From: Agaribacillus aureus
GTDB lineage: Bacteria > Bacteroidota > Bacteroidia > Cytophagales > Cyclobacteriaceae
Assembly (NCBI GenBank): GCA_030442055.1
Contig: JAUJEB010000005.1
Span: 645,115-709,114 of the forward strand
Direction: 5' to 3'
DNA length: 64,000 nt
Notes under the pieces: model-generated
What the model was told of the DNA's origin: nothing
The model's input: only the letters and a program-made list of their open reading frames with translations
The model's database searches: none
In this document: piece by piece, positions 37,194 through 45,235 of the stretch
Layout of the letters: each line of letters begins with the position of its first letter
How positions within the stretch are numbered: position 1 is the first letter of the stretch
Position numbers and translations under genes: made by a program

Positions 37194-37225
37194 AAAAAAA
37201 GGCAACTACTTTATCGTAACTGCCT
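37194..37225 (-). terminator. terminator-like hairpin beside the second tRNA-Met fragment
   Basis: On the minus strand a 5-bp stem (AGGCA/TGCCT at 37200-37204 and 37221-37225) is followed by seven T. It is equivalent to the hairpin at 2571-2603 with a diverged loop. Confidence 0.5.
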
Positions 37226-37279
37226 GATTATCAGTGTAGCGGGGGTAGGACTCGAACCTACGACCTTCGGGTTATGAGC
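37218..37279 (-). repeat. att core between the two elements: tRNA-Met 3' part, copy 2
   Basis: Identical over 62 bp to 2596-2657 and in the same orientation. Beyond the anticodon loop the sequence diverges from copy 1 and again does not pair as a tRNA 5' half. It is both the right end of the first element and the left end of the second, whose integrase starts 173 bp further. The intact tRNA-Met gene should lie to the right, beyond the window. Confidence 0.88.
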
Positions 37280-37381
37280 TTTGTCGATATTGGTGCCGTT
37301 TGACCAAAAAGTGCCTTAAGTTGCTATATATGCCGTTTTTACTTCCCGGATAAGACCAAATAAACACGTTAAAACCGCCAA

Positions 37382-37402
37382 ATGTTTTTACTATGTTTTT
37401 AC
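37382..37402 (+). repeat. tandem arm-type site of element 2
   Basis: ATGTTTTTAC occurs at 37382-37391 and 37393-37402, with the same 11-bp period and position as the element 1 arm site but a changed sequence. This fits the divergence of the two integrases. Confidence 0.55.
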
Positions 37403-37451
37403 AAAATGTCACTGGAATTGCTTATCTTTATAAAAGCAAAAACATACGTAT

Positions 37452-38792
37452 ATGGCATCTATAAAGGTTATTTTGTGGAAATACAGGCGAAAGCCGGATG
37501 GCTCCTGTTCACTGGCTATTCGCATTACCAAAGACCGCAAACCGCAATATATCCACACCGGCAAATATATTTTTGAGAAAGATTGGGATTTCAAAAAGAA
37601 CGTCGTCAAAAAATCTCATAGCAACTCGAAAAGGCTTAATGCTTTTTTAAGAAACGAAGCCAAAAAAGCTGAGGCTGTAGCCGACAAAGCTTTGATGGCA
37701 GAAGAAGAATTATCGTCAAAACAGATCAAGAAAAAGGCCAAACGCCAGAGCGATAATGTGTCCTTTTTTCAGCTTGCCAGTGAAAGAATACAAAATAAGA
37801 ATATGGAGGGCACCTTTTCAGTGGCCAAAGCTGAGCTTTCGATTTTGTTCAACCTTCAGGAATTTCTTAACCTTACCCCATCGCTGCCCAAACAAAAGGT
37901 AAAAGAGGGGATAATCAAAAGACGAAAGGAAAGGGTATCCAAAGCTAGAAAGGGCGAATGGACTTTGGAGATGCACCTAAAAGCTTTTTCAAAGGATAAA
38001 AGCCTGAACTTCACGGATATTGACCTGGCCTTTATAAGCAAATTTAAGAGCTTTTGCGCGTCTTATCTTGACCAAAAAACCCGCACGATTACTAACCAAC
38101 TGATATTTATCCGCACCATATACAATTACGCGATTAACGAAAATATAGTGGATGGGAAGAAATACCCCTTTGGCGGTGAAAACGAAAAGATACGTATAAA
38201 ATCGGGAAATAAGATTGGTCTGACCAAGGAGGAAATTCAAAAAATTGAAGCCCTTGATCTGGAAGAAAGCTCTTCAATCTGGCATACGCGCAATGTCTGG
38301 CTTTTTGCTTATTATTTCGCCGGGGTCAGGATTTCAGATGTTGTTGAAATGAAATGGTCTGATTTTGTAGACGGGCGGCTTTACTATCAGATGAATAAAA
38401 ATGAAAAGCCTGTAAGCCTTAAAATACCGAAGCAGGCCCAGGATATTTTAGACTTCTATGAAAAAGATAAAATTTCAAAGGAAGATTACGTTTTTCCATT
38501 TTTGAAAAAGGCCAATCAAAAAAGCAAAAAAGACCTTTTTACCAAGATGCGCAACGCGACAAAGCTTTTAAACAAATACCTGAAACAGATTGCCAAGGAC
38601 TGTGAAATTGAGAAGAACCTCTCAAACCACATTGCCCGTCATTCCTTCGGGAACATTGCCGGTGATAAAATCCACCCGTTGATGTTGCAAAAGCTCTACC
38701 GTCATACAGACCTAAAAACCACCATCAACTATCAGGCAAATTTTATACATAAGGAAGCCGATGAGGCATTGGAAAGTGTATTAAATTCATAG
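37452..38792 (+). CDS. tyrosine integrase of element 2
   Basis: The 446-residue integrase is clearly related to the one at 2847 over its whole length (MASIKVILWKYRRKPDGSC; AGVRISDVVEMKWSDF; LSNHIARHSFGNIAGDK; LYRHTDLKTTINYQANF). All catalytic residues are present. It is about 40 residues longer because of a basic insertion in the core-binding domain (near KVKEGIIKRRKERVSKARKG). It stands right of the shared tRNA-Met core and should drive integration of the mobilisable element that follows. The final residues (EADEALESVLN) match the other copy, so the gene is complete. Confidence 0.93.
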   Translation: MASIKVILWKYRRKPDGSCSLAIRITKDRKPQYIHTGKYIFEKDWDFKKNVVKKSHSNSKRLNAFLRNEAKKAEAVADKALMAEEELSSKQIKKKAKRQSDNVSFFQLASERIQNKNMEGTFSVAKAELSILFNLQEFLNLTPSLPKQKVKEGIIKRRKERVSKARKGEWTLEMHLKAFSKDKSLNFTDIDLAFISKFKSFCASYLDQKTRTITNQLIFIRTIYNYAINENIVDGKKYPFGGENEKIRIKSGNKIGLTKEEIQKIEALDLEESSSIWHTRNVWLFAYYFAGVRISDVVEMKWSDFVDGRLYYQMNKNEKPVSLKIPKQAQDILDFYEKDKISKEDYVFPFLKKANQKSKKDLFTKMRNATKLLNKYLKQIAKDCEIEKNLSNHIARHSFGNIAGDKIHPLMLQKLYRHTDLKTTINYQANFIHKEADEALESVLNS

Positions 38793-39063
38793 CCTTAAGC
38801 GATTTGTGAGTTATTTTTGACGAAAACCATTGTATAGAAGTCAGGTATAAAAGGAAATATAGGCACTGTTATTATAACAGCTAAATAGCATTCACTATTC
38901 GATATGATAGAATTTATATAAATGAAAAAGGTGTAGTCAAAGTTATGGAGATTGGCGAGACTAAAAGAATTAGTAAGTTTAGTTCAGGTAGTGAAAGATA
39001 AAGAAATTCAATTGCGTTACTTATGTGGAAACGTTAATTTTTGCTTATTTTTAAACCTCATCT

Positions 39064-39579
39064 ATGGAATTTCTAAAAGACATTGACTGGATTTCCGAGT
39101 TGCAGTCCGTCTACGGAATTGTTTTACTCATTGTTCTTTTTTTAGGAGCCACTTTTTATACATTAATTAAATCTGGCAATCTGAAAGGAAAAATTTCGCA
39201 AAGAGAAAGAGCTAGATTATTGCGTACTACCATTATGGGTACGTTTATTTCATTTGTTGTTGTTATTTCATTTCTTGCCTACAGTCAGTTTCTGGAATAT
39301 CAAAAATCAGAAAGTAAAAAAAAACATTTAGATTACATTATGGGTCAGGTAGTGGACAGTGAAATAAACCCTATTTCCGGTGTAGAAGTCTTTTTTGAAC
39401 AAATGCCAGACAATCGGGAATTAACTACCTCAAATGGTAATTTTATGATTTCCAATAAAATTAAAGCTGTTCAGGGTGACGTATTGCACATTAGGTTAAA
39501 GAAAAATAAACAAGAATATGATGAGTGGGTTTCAGTGCCAATAATTGAGTTGGTAAAATGGGAAGGTTATGCCGAATAA
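39064..39579 (+). CDS. two-TM membrane protein with carboxypeptidase-regulatory-like domain
   Basis: The 171-residue protein has two membrane helices (about 18-37 and 57-78) separated by a basic cytoplasmic loop, then an extracytoplasmic domain of about 80 residues. That domain, GQVVDSEINPISGVEVFFE and LTTSNGNFMIS, matches the carboxypeptidase regulatory-like fold used in Bacteroidota surface proteins. The stop lies 11 bp inside the next gene, so this protein and the TPR protein are coupled. The pair is cargo between the integrase and the mobilisation genes; its job is unknown. Confidence 0.7.
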   Translation: MEFLKDIDWISELQSVYGIVLLIVLFLGATFYTLIKSGNLKGKISQRERARLLRTTIMGTFISFVVVISFLAYSQFLEYQKSESKKKHLDYIMGQVVDSEINPISGVEVFFEQMPDNRELTTSNGNFMISNKIKAVQGDVLHIRLKKNKQEYDEWVSVPIIELVKWEGYAE

Positions 39580-42004
39580 TTTAAGGCATATTGTGTTTTT
39601 ACTGTTGCTTTCTTTAACAAAGCCTTACTATTCCAAAGCACAGGCTCAAAATTGCAAAAATTGTCAAGCTTCCTGCTTGAAAGCTATTGTATTATTTGAT
39701 GATCAAATTCCTGAAACCCCAATCCGCATAACTATTGCAAATGCTGGAGGTCCCATTACGCCAGATAAAAAAAGTGGTCTTTTCTTTAAGTGTTTGTCTT
39801 TGTATAAGGAGGGGCAACCGATGATATTGTATCCCACAGATCGCAAGGATCTGGTCGTCTTTACTCCATGGGAAGGCAAAGTTCGTACTCCCAATAAGTT
39901 ATTTGAACAGGTCGATGTGACTACTATTAATCTTGTTCCCAAAGGATCATGGAAGTTATTGTCTGACTATGCAATTGCTAGGAATGTTGCAGAATTTTTA
40001 AGAAGAATTAAAGTAGAAAAAGACTTCAACAAAGAATTACAAAGACAGGCACGTTTACGAAACAAAGAATTGGATTCGCTAAAAGCAGAAATTGTAAGGG
40101 ATCAAAAGAATCATATTTGCAAAATTTATTCGCAAAAATTTGATTTACAAATTAACAAAGTAAAAATAGCTTTTCAAGGATGGGCAGACAGATTAGATGG
40201 CTCCCAAGATAATTATGAAAAGGCCTTAAAGTATTATTATAATGGGAAATATGACTTGGCTGATTCACTGGCTATAGACTACGTCAATTACTATGAAGAA
40301 AAAACGGTTAAAACGGCTATTGAACTGGAGGAAAATACTTTAAAAGTGTTTAATGGGAGAATGCTAAGAGCTGAATTGGCAGAGAACGAATATTGGTCCG
40401 GAAAGAATCCTGATGGTTTAAAACAGGCCAAAATGCAATATCAACTAATACTTGGATCAACATTTACTTATGGTGGAAGGGAAATAGCTAAATTTTCTAA
40501 GACTTCATTTAAAAATGAATGGGCAACTGTACAGAACAAACTGGGGGAGGTGCTTCAAAGTGAAGTGATCCATGTGAATGCTGAAAATGGAAATAGACTT
40601 TTAACTGAAGCCACTACAGCCTATCGTATGGCTTTGGAAGTATATAACAAACATCAAACTCCACAATATTGGGCCATGGTACAAAATAATCTGGGTGAAG
40701 CTCTTCAGCAGCAAGGTATACATGCTAGTGGAGAAGAAGGAAATAAACTGTTTAAATTGGCACTTTCATGCTTTCAAGCAGCACAGGCTGTTTACTCCAG
40801 GGATTTATTTCCTGAAAACTGGATTATGACACAAAGCAATTTGGGAAGTGTGTTTGCTAAACTAGGTAGTCGGATCGAAGGTAAAGTAGGAAAGGATCTT
40901 TTGTCAAGATCCATTTCAACTTTGACAAAAGCTGTTGATTTTTGCAATAAAGATCAACAACCTTGGTACTGGGCCCATATTCAAATTGATTTGGGAAATG
41001 CGTTGCAGGAGCAAAGCATGCGTACTGAAGGCGAGGAAGGAGATAGAATACTTGATAAAGCGGTGCTGGCCTATCGTAAGGCTTTAGATGTATATACCAA
41101 GGAGAGATATCCGCAGGGTTGGGCTATGACACAAAGTAACCTTGGAAATACATTTCAGGCGAAAGCTATAAGAACCCGAGAAAACCAAGGTTACGTATTT
41201 CTGGAACAAGCCATTGTGGCCCATCGCTCAGCGTTAGAGGTCTACAGAAGAGATCAACTACCCAAGGACTGGGCTATAACACAAAATAATCTGGGAACTG
41301 CACTTGGTGAGCTTGGTGCTCGAACCAAAGGGAAAGCACTGTTACGGAAGGCTGTTTCGGCCTTCAGATTAGCACTAGAGTTTTATTCCAGGGATTATCT
41401 TCCGCAGGAATGGGCCATGACACAACATAACTTAGGAAATGCTTTTCAAGAACTTGGCATGAATTCCAATGAAAAAGCTAGGAAAAGACTGATGATGAGT
41501 TCTGCTTCTGCCTACCGGGCAGCCCTGGAAATTTATAGAAAAGATCAACAACCATGGGACTGGGCTAGAACACAAAAGAGTCTGGGACTAGCTCTTCAAA
41601 GGCATGCTAATAGAAATGAAAGGGAAGCCGACGGTCAGCTAATGGAGCAAGCTGTTTTCGCCTACCAATCAGCACTAGAGGTTTACAAAAAGGATGGAGA
41701 ACCGGAAGCCTGGGCAATGATACAAAATAATATAGGACGTGCCTTCTACAAGCTAAGTATTATTGCTCAAGAAAAAGCAAAAGTTGCAATGTTTCATCAA
41801 GCTGCCACTGCATTCCACGCGGCACTGGAGGTTTACAAAAAGGATAAGCTACCCGAAGATTGGGCCATGACTCAGCAGAACTTGGGTTTATTGTATATAG
41901 AAACTCAACAATGGGGATTGGCAATTAAGCATTTTCGAAACTTATTGAACATGTACCCAGAATATGCAAGAGAAAAAATAAAAGAGATCAGATCTAGGAT
42001 GTGA
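39569..42004 (+). CDS. exported TPR-repeat protein, 811 aa
   Basis: After a signal peptide (HIVFLLLLSLTKPYYSKAQA) comes a domain of about 200 residues and then, from about residue 260, at least nine TPR-type repeats of 50-57 residues. Each is built on the pattern A-x3-Y-R-x-A-L-E-V-Y, kDqlP-x-x-W-A-x-T-Q-N-N-L-G. This repeat type is common in bacterial conflict proteins with CHAT or NTPase domains, but none of those domains is present here. It overlaps the membrane protein gene by 11 bp. It probably acts as an extracytoplasmic scaffold or receptor; partner unknown. Confidence 0.75.
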   Translation: MPNNLRHIVFLLLLSLTKPYYSKAQAQNCKNCQASCLKAIVLFDDQIPETPIRITIANAGGPITPDKKSGLFFKCLSLYKEGQPMILYPTDRKDLVVFTPWEGKVRTPNKLFEQVDVTTINLVPKGSWKLLSDYAIARNVAEFLRRIKVEKDFNKELQRQARLRNKELDSLKAEIVRDQKNHICKIYSQKFDLQINKVKIAFQGWADRLDGSQDNYEKALKYYYNGKYDLADSLAIDYVNYYEEKTVKTAIELEENTLKVFNGRMLRAELAENEYWSGKNPDGLKQAKMQYQLILGSTFTYGGREIAKFSKTSFKNEWATVQNKLGEVLQSEVIHVNAENGNRLLTEATTAYRMALEVYNKHQTPQYWAMVQNNLGEALQQQGIHASGEEGNKLFKLALSCFQAAQAVYSRDLFPENWIMTQSNLGSVFAKLGSRIEGKVGKDLLSRSISTLTKAVDFCNKDQQPWYWAHIQIDLGNALQEQSMRTEGEEGDRILDKAVLAYRKALDVYTKERYPQGWAMTQSNLGNTFQAKAIRTRENQGYVFLEQAIVAHRSALEVYRRDQLPKDWAITQNNLGTALGELGARTKGKALLRKAVSAFRLALEFYSRDYLPQEWAMTQHNLGNAFQELGMNSNEKARKRLMMSSASAYRAALEIYRKDQQPWDWARTQKSLGLALQRHANRNEREADGQLMEQAVFAYQSALEVYKKDGEPEAWAMIQNNIGRAFYKLSIIAQEKAKVAMFHQAATAFHAALEVYKKDKLPEDWAMTQQNLGLLYIETQQWGLAIKHFRNLLNMYPEYAREKIKEIRSRM

Positions 42005-42051
42005 TACCATTACCTATATGAACTTATTATAATTCCTTTATATTTTAATTA

Positions 42052-42083
42052 CTATTAGAAGATTATTATACTATTTCTAATAG
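42052..42083. terminator. inverted repeat between convergent genes
   Basis: CTATTAGAA (42052-42060) and TTCTAATAG (42075-42083) form a 9-bp AT-rich stem between the ends of the TPR gene and the coupling-protein gene. It may stop transcription from both sides; the lack of GC makes this uncertain. Confidence 0.4.
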
Positions 42084-42105
42084 GTTTATAAGTCCAATAA
42101 TGTCC

Positions 42106-43650
42106 TTACCTCCTCTGACGAAACCCTACCAGGGCGTAGTTTTCTTTGTTTTTGCCCCAAAGTTTCCCTGACTTAAAAGCAACCGTCTCAACGATATAGT
42201 TGTTGGCTTTCCGGCCTGTTTTAAGGGTTGTGAAATGATCCGGCATAACACGAAATTGTAAGTGTTGTGCTTTGGATTTGCTGACTTCCATGTTCTTACT
42301 GATGTTTAAGGTTTGAATATCTGTCATGTGCTGCCCTATCATCTGAGAGGCCCAATAATTTGTGTCAATATCGGCATTGCTTGCGAAGTATTTCAAATTC
42401 AGATTACCGAGCAAGCTCTTTGCCCTGGCCTGTGGCTGATTGTTTCCCATGACGAAGAATATGTTATTGATTGACTGCGTAATGTAAACTGTGGCCACCC
42501 AGGAGCTGCGCGCTGTGGTTTGAAACAAGCTGTCGGTCATAGGATTACAAAAGCTTTGATACTCGTCAATCCATAATGCTACCGGCTTTGGATTGGTTTC
42601 ATTCTCAATTTTACGCCGCTCCATGGCCGCCTGGAACGCGGTTTTGTAAATCGTGGCGGCATAGATGCCGGCAAGGCCAAATTCTTTGATCGGAAAATCA
42701 ATAATGACGATCTTGTTTTGAGATACGATATTTTCTGGCAATAAATCAGAGCTTAGACCACCTGCGAACTGTTCATTCAGAATACCTTGATTCATGAACG
42801 GCTCAACTATACCCATGAAACTTTCTGTAACAATGCTGGCGGTTTTTTCACCAATTTTAGGAAACTCCTTAAGCCAATAATTCCTAACCAGGTTGATTTC
42901 GTCTTTCACAGATTCAGATGAGATATTATCCTGCATTTTTAAAATGACTTGCAGGAAGTAACTTGATTTGATCCAAAGGTTTAAATCTTCACTGGCTTGT
43001 CCACGTTTAACGGGGTCAATGTCTTCTGTTGTAGTCGCCATTTGATAAAGGTACTCATAGGTTTCCGGTTCCTTATCTTTGAAGCATTCAGAGACTAATT
43101 TTCGCATGTTCTTTACACTTACCTCCTCACCGGCAAGTCTTAGTGTGGCGATGGTGCGGCTAATAAGACGCCTCAGTGAATTGTCCCAAAATCGTTCTTC
43201 CTTGTTTCCGCCGCTACCTGATTGATAAACTTTGCTTTGCTCATTGAGGTTCATAAGAGCATTAATCAAATTCAGGATTTCACCCGCGCCTTCGCCGCTG
43301 CGCTCCATTTCGTATTTAAGAAAGTTGAATTTAAGGCCGCTTTCTTTATTGAAGGTTACAAGATCATCTTCACGTCCGGCCTGCCTTGCATATTTTACCC
43401 AGCGGTCTTTTTCATCGGGCTTGGCGCATAATACGCAAAATCCAAACCCGCTTTTAAGCATAGCGAGTGCTGCATGACGGCCCGGCCCGGATGATTTACC
43501 ACTACCCGTGGCTCCGGTAATCAATGTGCCTTCGACAGCATCAGCCCATGTTATTACAGTATCGGTGCCTGGAACCTTGTATAAGGGTTGATCCAGCAGG
43601 TCTTCAGAGCCGTCATTCTTCCCGGACGGCAGCTTTTTGAATAGGTTCAA
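42106..43650 (-). CDS. type IV coupling protein (VirD4/TraG/TraD-like ATPase)
   Basis: The 514-residue ATPase has Walker A in LITGATGSGKSSGPGRH (about 45-60) and Walker B in VALWIDEYQSFCNP (about 358-370), followed by the usual ARSSWVATVYITQS segment. This is the layout of conjugative coupling proteins that bring the relaxase-DNA complex to a type IV secretion channel. It lacks obvious N-terminal membrane helices and is shorter than TraG, as in many mobilisable elements. The start appears to be TTG at 43648-43650. It is the last gene of the mobilisation operon. Confidence 0.85.
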   Translation of the reverse strand: MNLFKKLPSGKNDGSEDLLDQPLYKVPGTDTVITWADAVEGTLITGATGSGKSSGPGRHAALAMLKSGFGFCVLCAKPDEKDRWVKYARQAGREDDLVTFNKESGLKFNFLKYEMERSGEGAGEILNLINALMNLNEQSKVYQSGSGGNKEERFWDNSLRRLISRTIATLRLAGEEVSVKNMRKLVSECFKDKEPETYEYLYQMATTTEDIDPVKRGQASEDLNLWIKSSYFLQVILKMQDNISSESVKDEINLVRNYWLKEFPKIGEKTASIVTESFMGIVEPFMNQGILNEQFAGGLSSDLLPENIVSQNKIVIIDFPIKEFGLAGIYAATIYKTAFQAAMERRKIENETNPKPVALWIDEYQSFCNPMTDSLFQTTARSSWVATVYITQSINNIFFVMGNNQPQARAKSLLGNLNLKYFASNADIDTNYWASQMIGQHMTDIQTLNISKNMEVSKSKAQHLQFRVMPDHFTTLKTGRKANNYIVETVAFKSGKLWGKNKENYALVGFRQRR

Positions 43651-43671
43651 TCGGAATTGTTTTAGTGGTTT

Positions 43672-43944
43672 TTATTTTTCTTTTTCGATGCTTTTTGTCC
43701 TGTCCTTTTCAGGATCGCTAAGGCCGTATTTTTCACGTAGTTTTTCGGGGGAGAAATACTTAATTGCTTCCTTTTTCTTCTCCTTCTCATATTGCGTGAT
43801 GCGATCCTGAAACCCTTTTAGGAATTCGCTGGATTGCTTTTCGGGAATTTTGATTTCCTTTAGGGATTCCGGCGCGTAGCTGCATATCATGTCGGCGTAA
43901 TTGAACGCTTTTTTATAGTCTTCTGAGACTTTTAAATCTTCCAT
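43672..43944 (-). CDS. hypothetical protein of the mobilisation operon, 90 aa
   Basis: A small, strongly charged protein (MEDLKVSEDYKKAFNYADM at the start; a Lys/Glu-rich C-terminus). I do not recognise the family. It lies between the HTH gene (3 bp away) and the coupling ATPase (21 bp), so it is probably an accessory mobilisation protein. Confidence 0.6.
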   Translation of the reverse strand: MEDLKVSEDYKKAFNYADMICSYAPESLKEIKIPEKQSSEFLKGFQDRITQYEKEKKKEAIKYFSPEKLREKYGLSDPEKDRTKSIEKEK

Positions 43945-43947
43945 ATC

Positions 43948-44217
43948 CTAAAATGTGTCTTTGACGTTTTGTTCTATAAATTCTTCAATCGAAAACCTGT
44001 CATACAAAATGACCTTCTTGCTTGGCTGGGAAAATCTGATTTTTCCCTCATCTCTGTAGTTTTGTAGTGTCGTAGTGGATTTTACTTTCAGCATATGCAT
44101 GGCTTCTTCCCCATCAATCCAGCGCTCAGCCGGTGCGTTGTGCTCCGCGATTATCCGTTCCACCACCTCATTTACGAGCTTATGAAATGCCTCTTCTTCT
44201 ATGTGTATTACATTCAT
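43948..44217 (-). CDS. helix-turn-helix accessory protein (excisionase/MerR-like fold)
   Basis: The 89-residue protein carries RWIDGEEAMHMLKVKSTTTL, QNYRDEGKIRFSQ and FSIEEFIEQN, the winged-helix layout of DNA-binding proteins annotated as helix-turn-helix domain or excisionase family. I placed the start at 44215-44217 because AGGAGG lies five bases upstream of it (44221-44226 on the plus strand); a longer frame to 44349 lacks support. It may act at oriT or in control of the mobilisation operon. Confidence 0.7.
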   Translation of the reverse strand: MNVIHIEEEAFHKLVNEVVERIIAEHNAPAERWIDGEEAMHMLKVKSTTTLQNYRDEGKIRFSQPSKKVILYDRFSIEEFIEQNVKDTF

Positions 44218-44302
44218 TTTCCTCCTATAGTTATGTGTTAAAAAAACTTTTTCTTTCGTACTTAATTTGTCCTGGCCAGATGCCCCTAGCCTTAAAATAC
44301 CT

Positions 44303-44803
44303 CTACCTTTCCCTATCGATCCCTTTATCACGTGCTTTCTCAAAGGCACGGTTCATGCCTTCTTTTTGGTGCTTATAGTCACGGAAATACTTACTCAGGC
44401 TGTTATTCTGGCTGTAATATGATTTGGCCTCTTTTGCGACATCATCCCGAAGCTTTTGATCTGACCGGTCGCGCTGATCCCGCAATATTTCATGGCGTGT
44501 ATGGGGCAGGCCGGTTCTTATGCCCTGGCCATAATGAATGTCAGATTTTGAGCGGTTGACCTCTTTCTCCTTTATTTCTTTTAGGTATTTTTGCTTTATG
44601 GCCTGAACCTTAAAAGACTGCTCCATTTGTCCGCCGATGCGGCTGTACAGATTAAGGCGGTTTTGCAGTTCTCCATGCGTTAAATTCGCGCCCTTGCCCT
44701 GGTCTTTGTCCGGCTTGTTATCCTGTCCAATGTTGGTGGGGGCCAGATGATCTTCTTTGTCTTGCTTATGTTCGTGTGACTTTCCTTGTGCGGATGATTT
44801 CAT
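44303..44803 (-). CDS. basic charged mobilisation-accessory protein, 166 aa
   Basis: A hydrophilic protein with many Lys, Arg, Asp and Gln residues (HEHKQDKEDHLAP, then KYLKEIKEKEVNRSK, ILRDQRDRSDQKLRDD). No family is recognised. Location between relaxase-side genes and the HTH gene suggests a relaxosome accessory protein. Confidence 0.6.
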   Translation of the reverse strand: MKSSAQGKSHEHKQDKEDHLAPTNIGQDNKPDKDQGKGANLTHGELQNRLNLYSRIGGQMEQSFKVQAIKQKYLKEIKEKEVNRSKSDIHYGQGIRTGLPHTRHEILRDQRDRSDQKLRDDVAKEAKSYYSQNNSLSKYFRDYKHQKEGMNRAFEKARDKGIDRER

Positions 44804-44818
44804 AAGTCATAGTTTTAA

Positions 44819-45235
44819 TTACTCCACTTGTTTACTGACCGCTTTTCCTTCAATCATTATGTTTGAAATAAAAACCTGCGATTTACCGTCGTCCTTTCCG
44901 GAAGAGCTTTCTTTAAGCCAAACCAGGATTTCATTGGAAAGATATTCCTCTACCGGCTCAAGGTTTCGGCCCTCAATGGTAATAAGCAGGCCATAGGCCA
45001 TAATTGAAAGTTCGCTACTACCGGATAATTCAAGGATCGGCAAAAGCGAGTAGGGCACACTGTATTTGTTTCCTGAACGCAGGATCAGCTTGAAGCGCTT
45101 GATTACCTCATCCTCTGAACCTATCGCATAATATTGTTGCGGGCCTCCAAATGTCTCAGAAACGCCTCTATCGTCCCGGAGACTCTTTGGAAATGTCTCT
45201 CGTAACCTGTTTCTCTCGTTTTTGAGTTCGTCCAT
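44819..45235 (-). CDS. hypothetical protein overlapping the relaxase 3' end, 138 aa
   Basis: A soluble acidic protein (FGGPQQYYAIGSEDEVIKRF, then PYSLLPILELSGSSELSIM in part). No family is recognised. It overlaps the relaxase gene by 68 bp in another frame, so translation is probably coupled. Part of the mobilisation operon. Confidence 0.6.
   Translation of the reverse strand: MDELKNERNRLRETFPKSLRDDRGVSETFGGPQQYYAIGSEDEVIKRFKLILRSGNKYSVPYSLLPILELSGSSELSIMAYGLLITIEGRNLEPVEEYLSNEILVWLKESSSGKDDGKSQVFISNIMIEGKAVSKQVE

Noticed and set aside
44133..44378. Plus-strand frames opposite the mobilisation operon
   Set aside because: They mirror real genes on the minus strand and have unlikely protein composition; the same holds for similar frames within 42106-47918 and within the large cassette genes.
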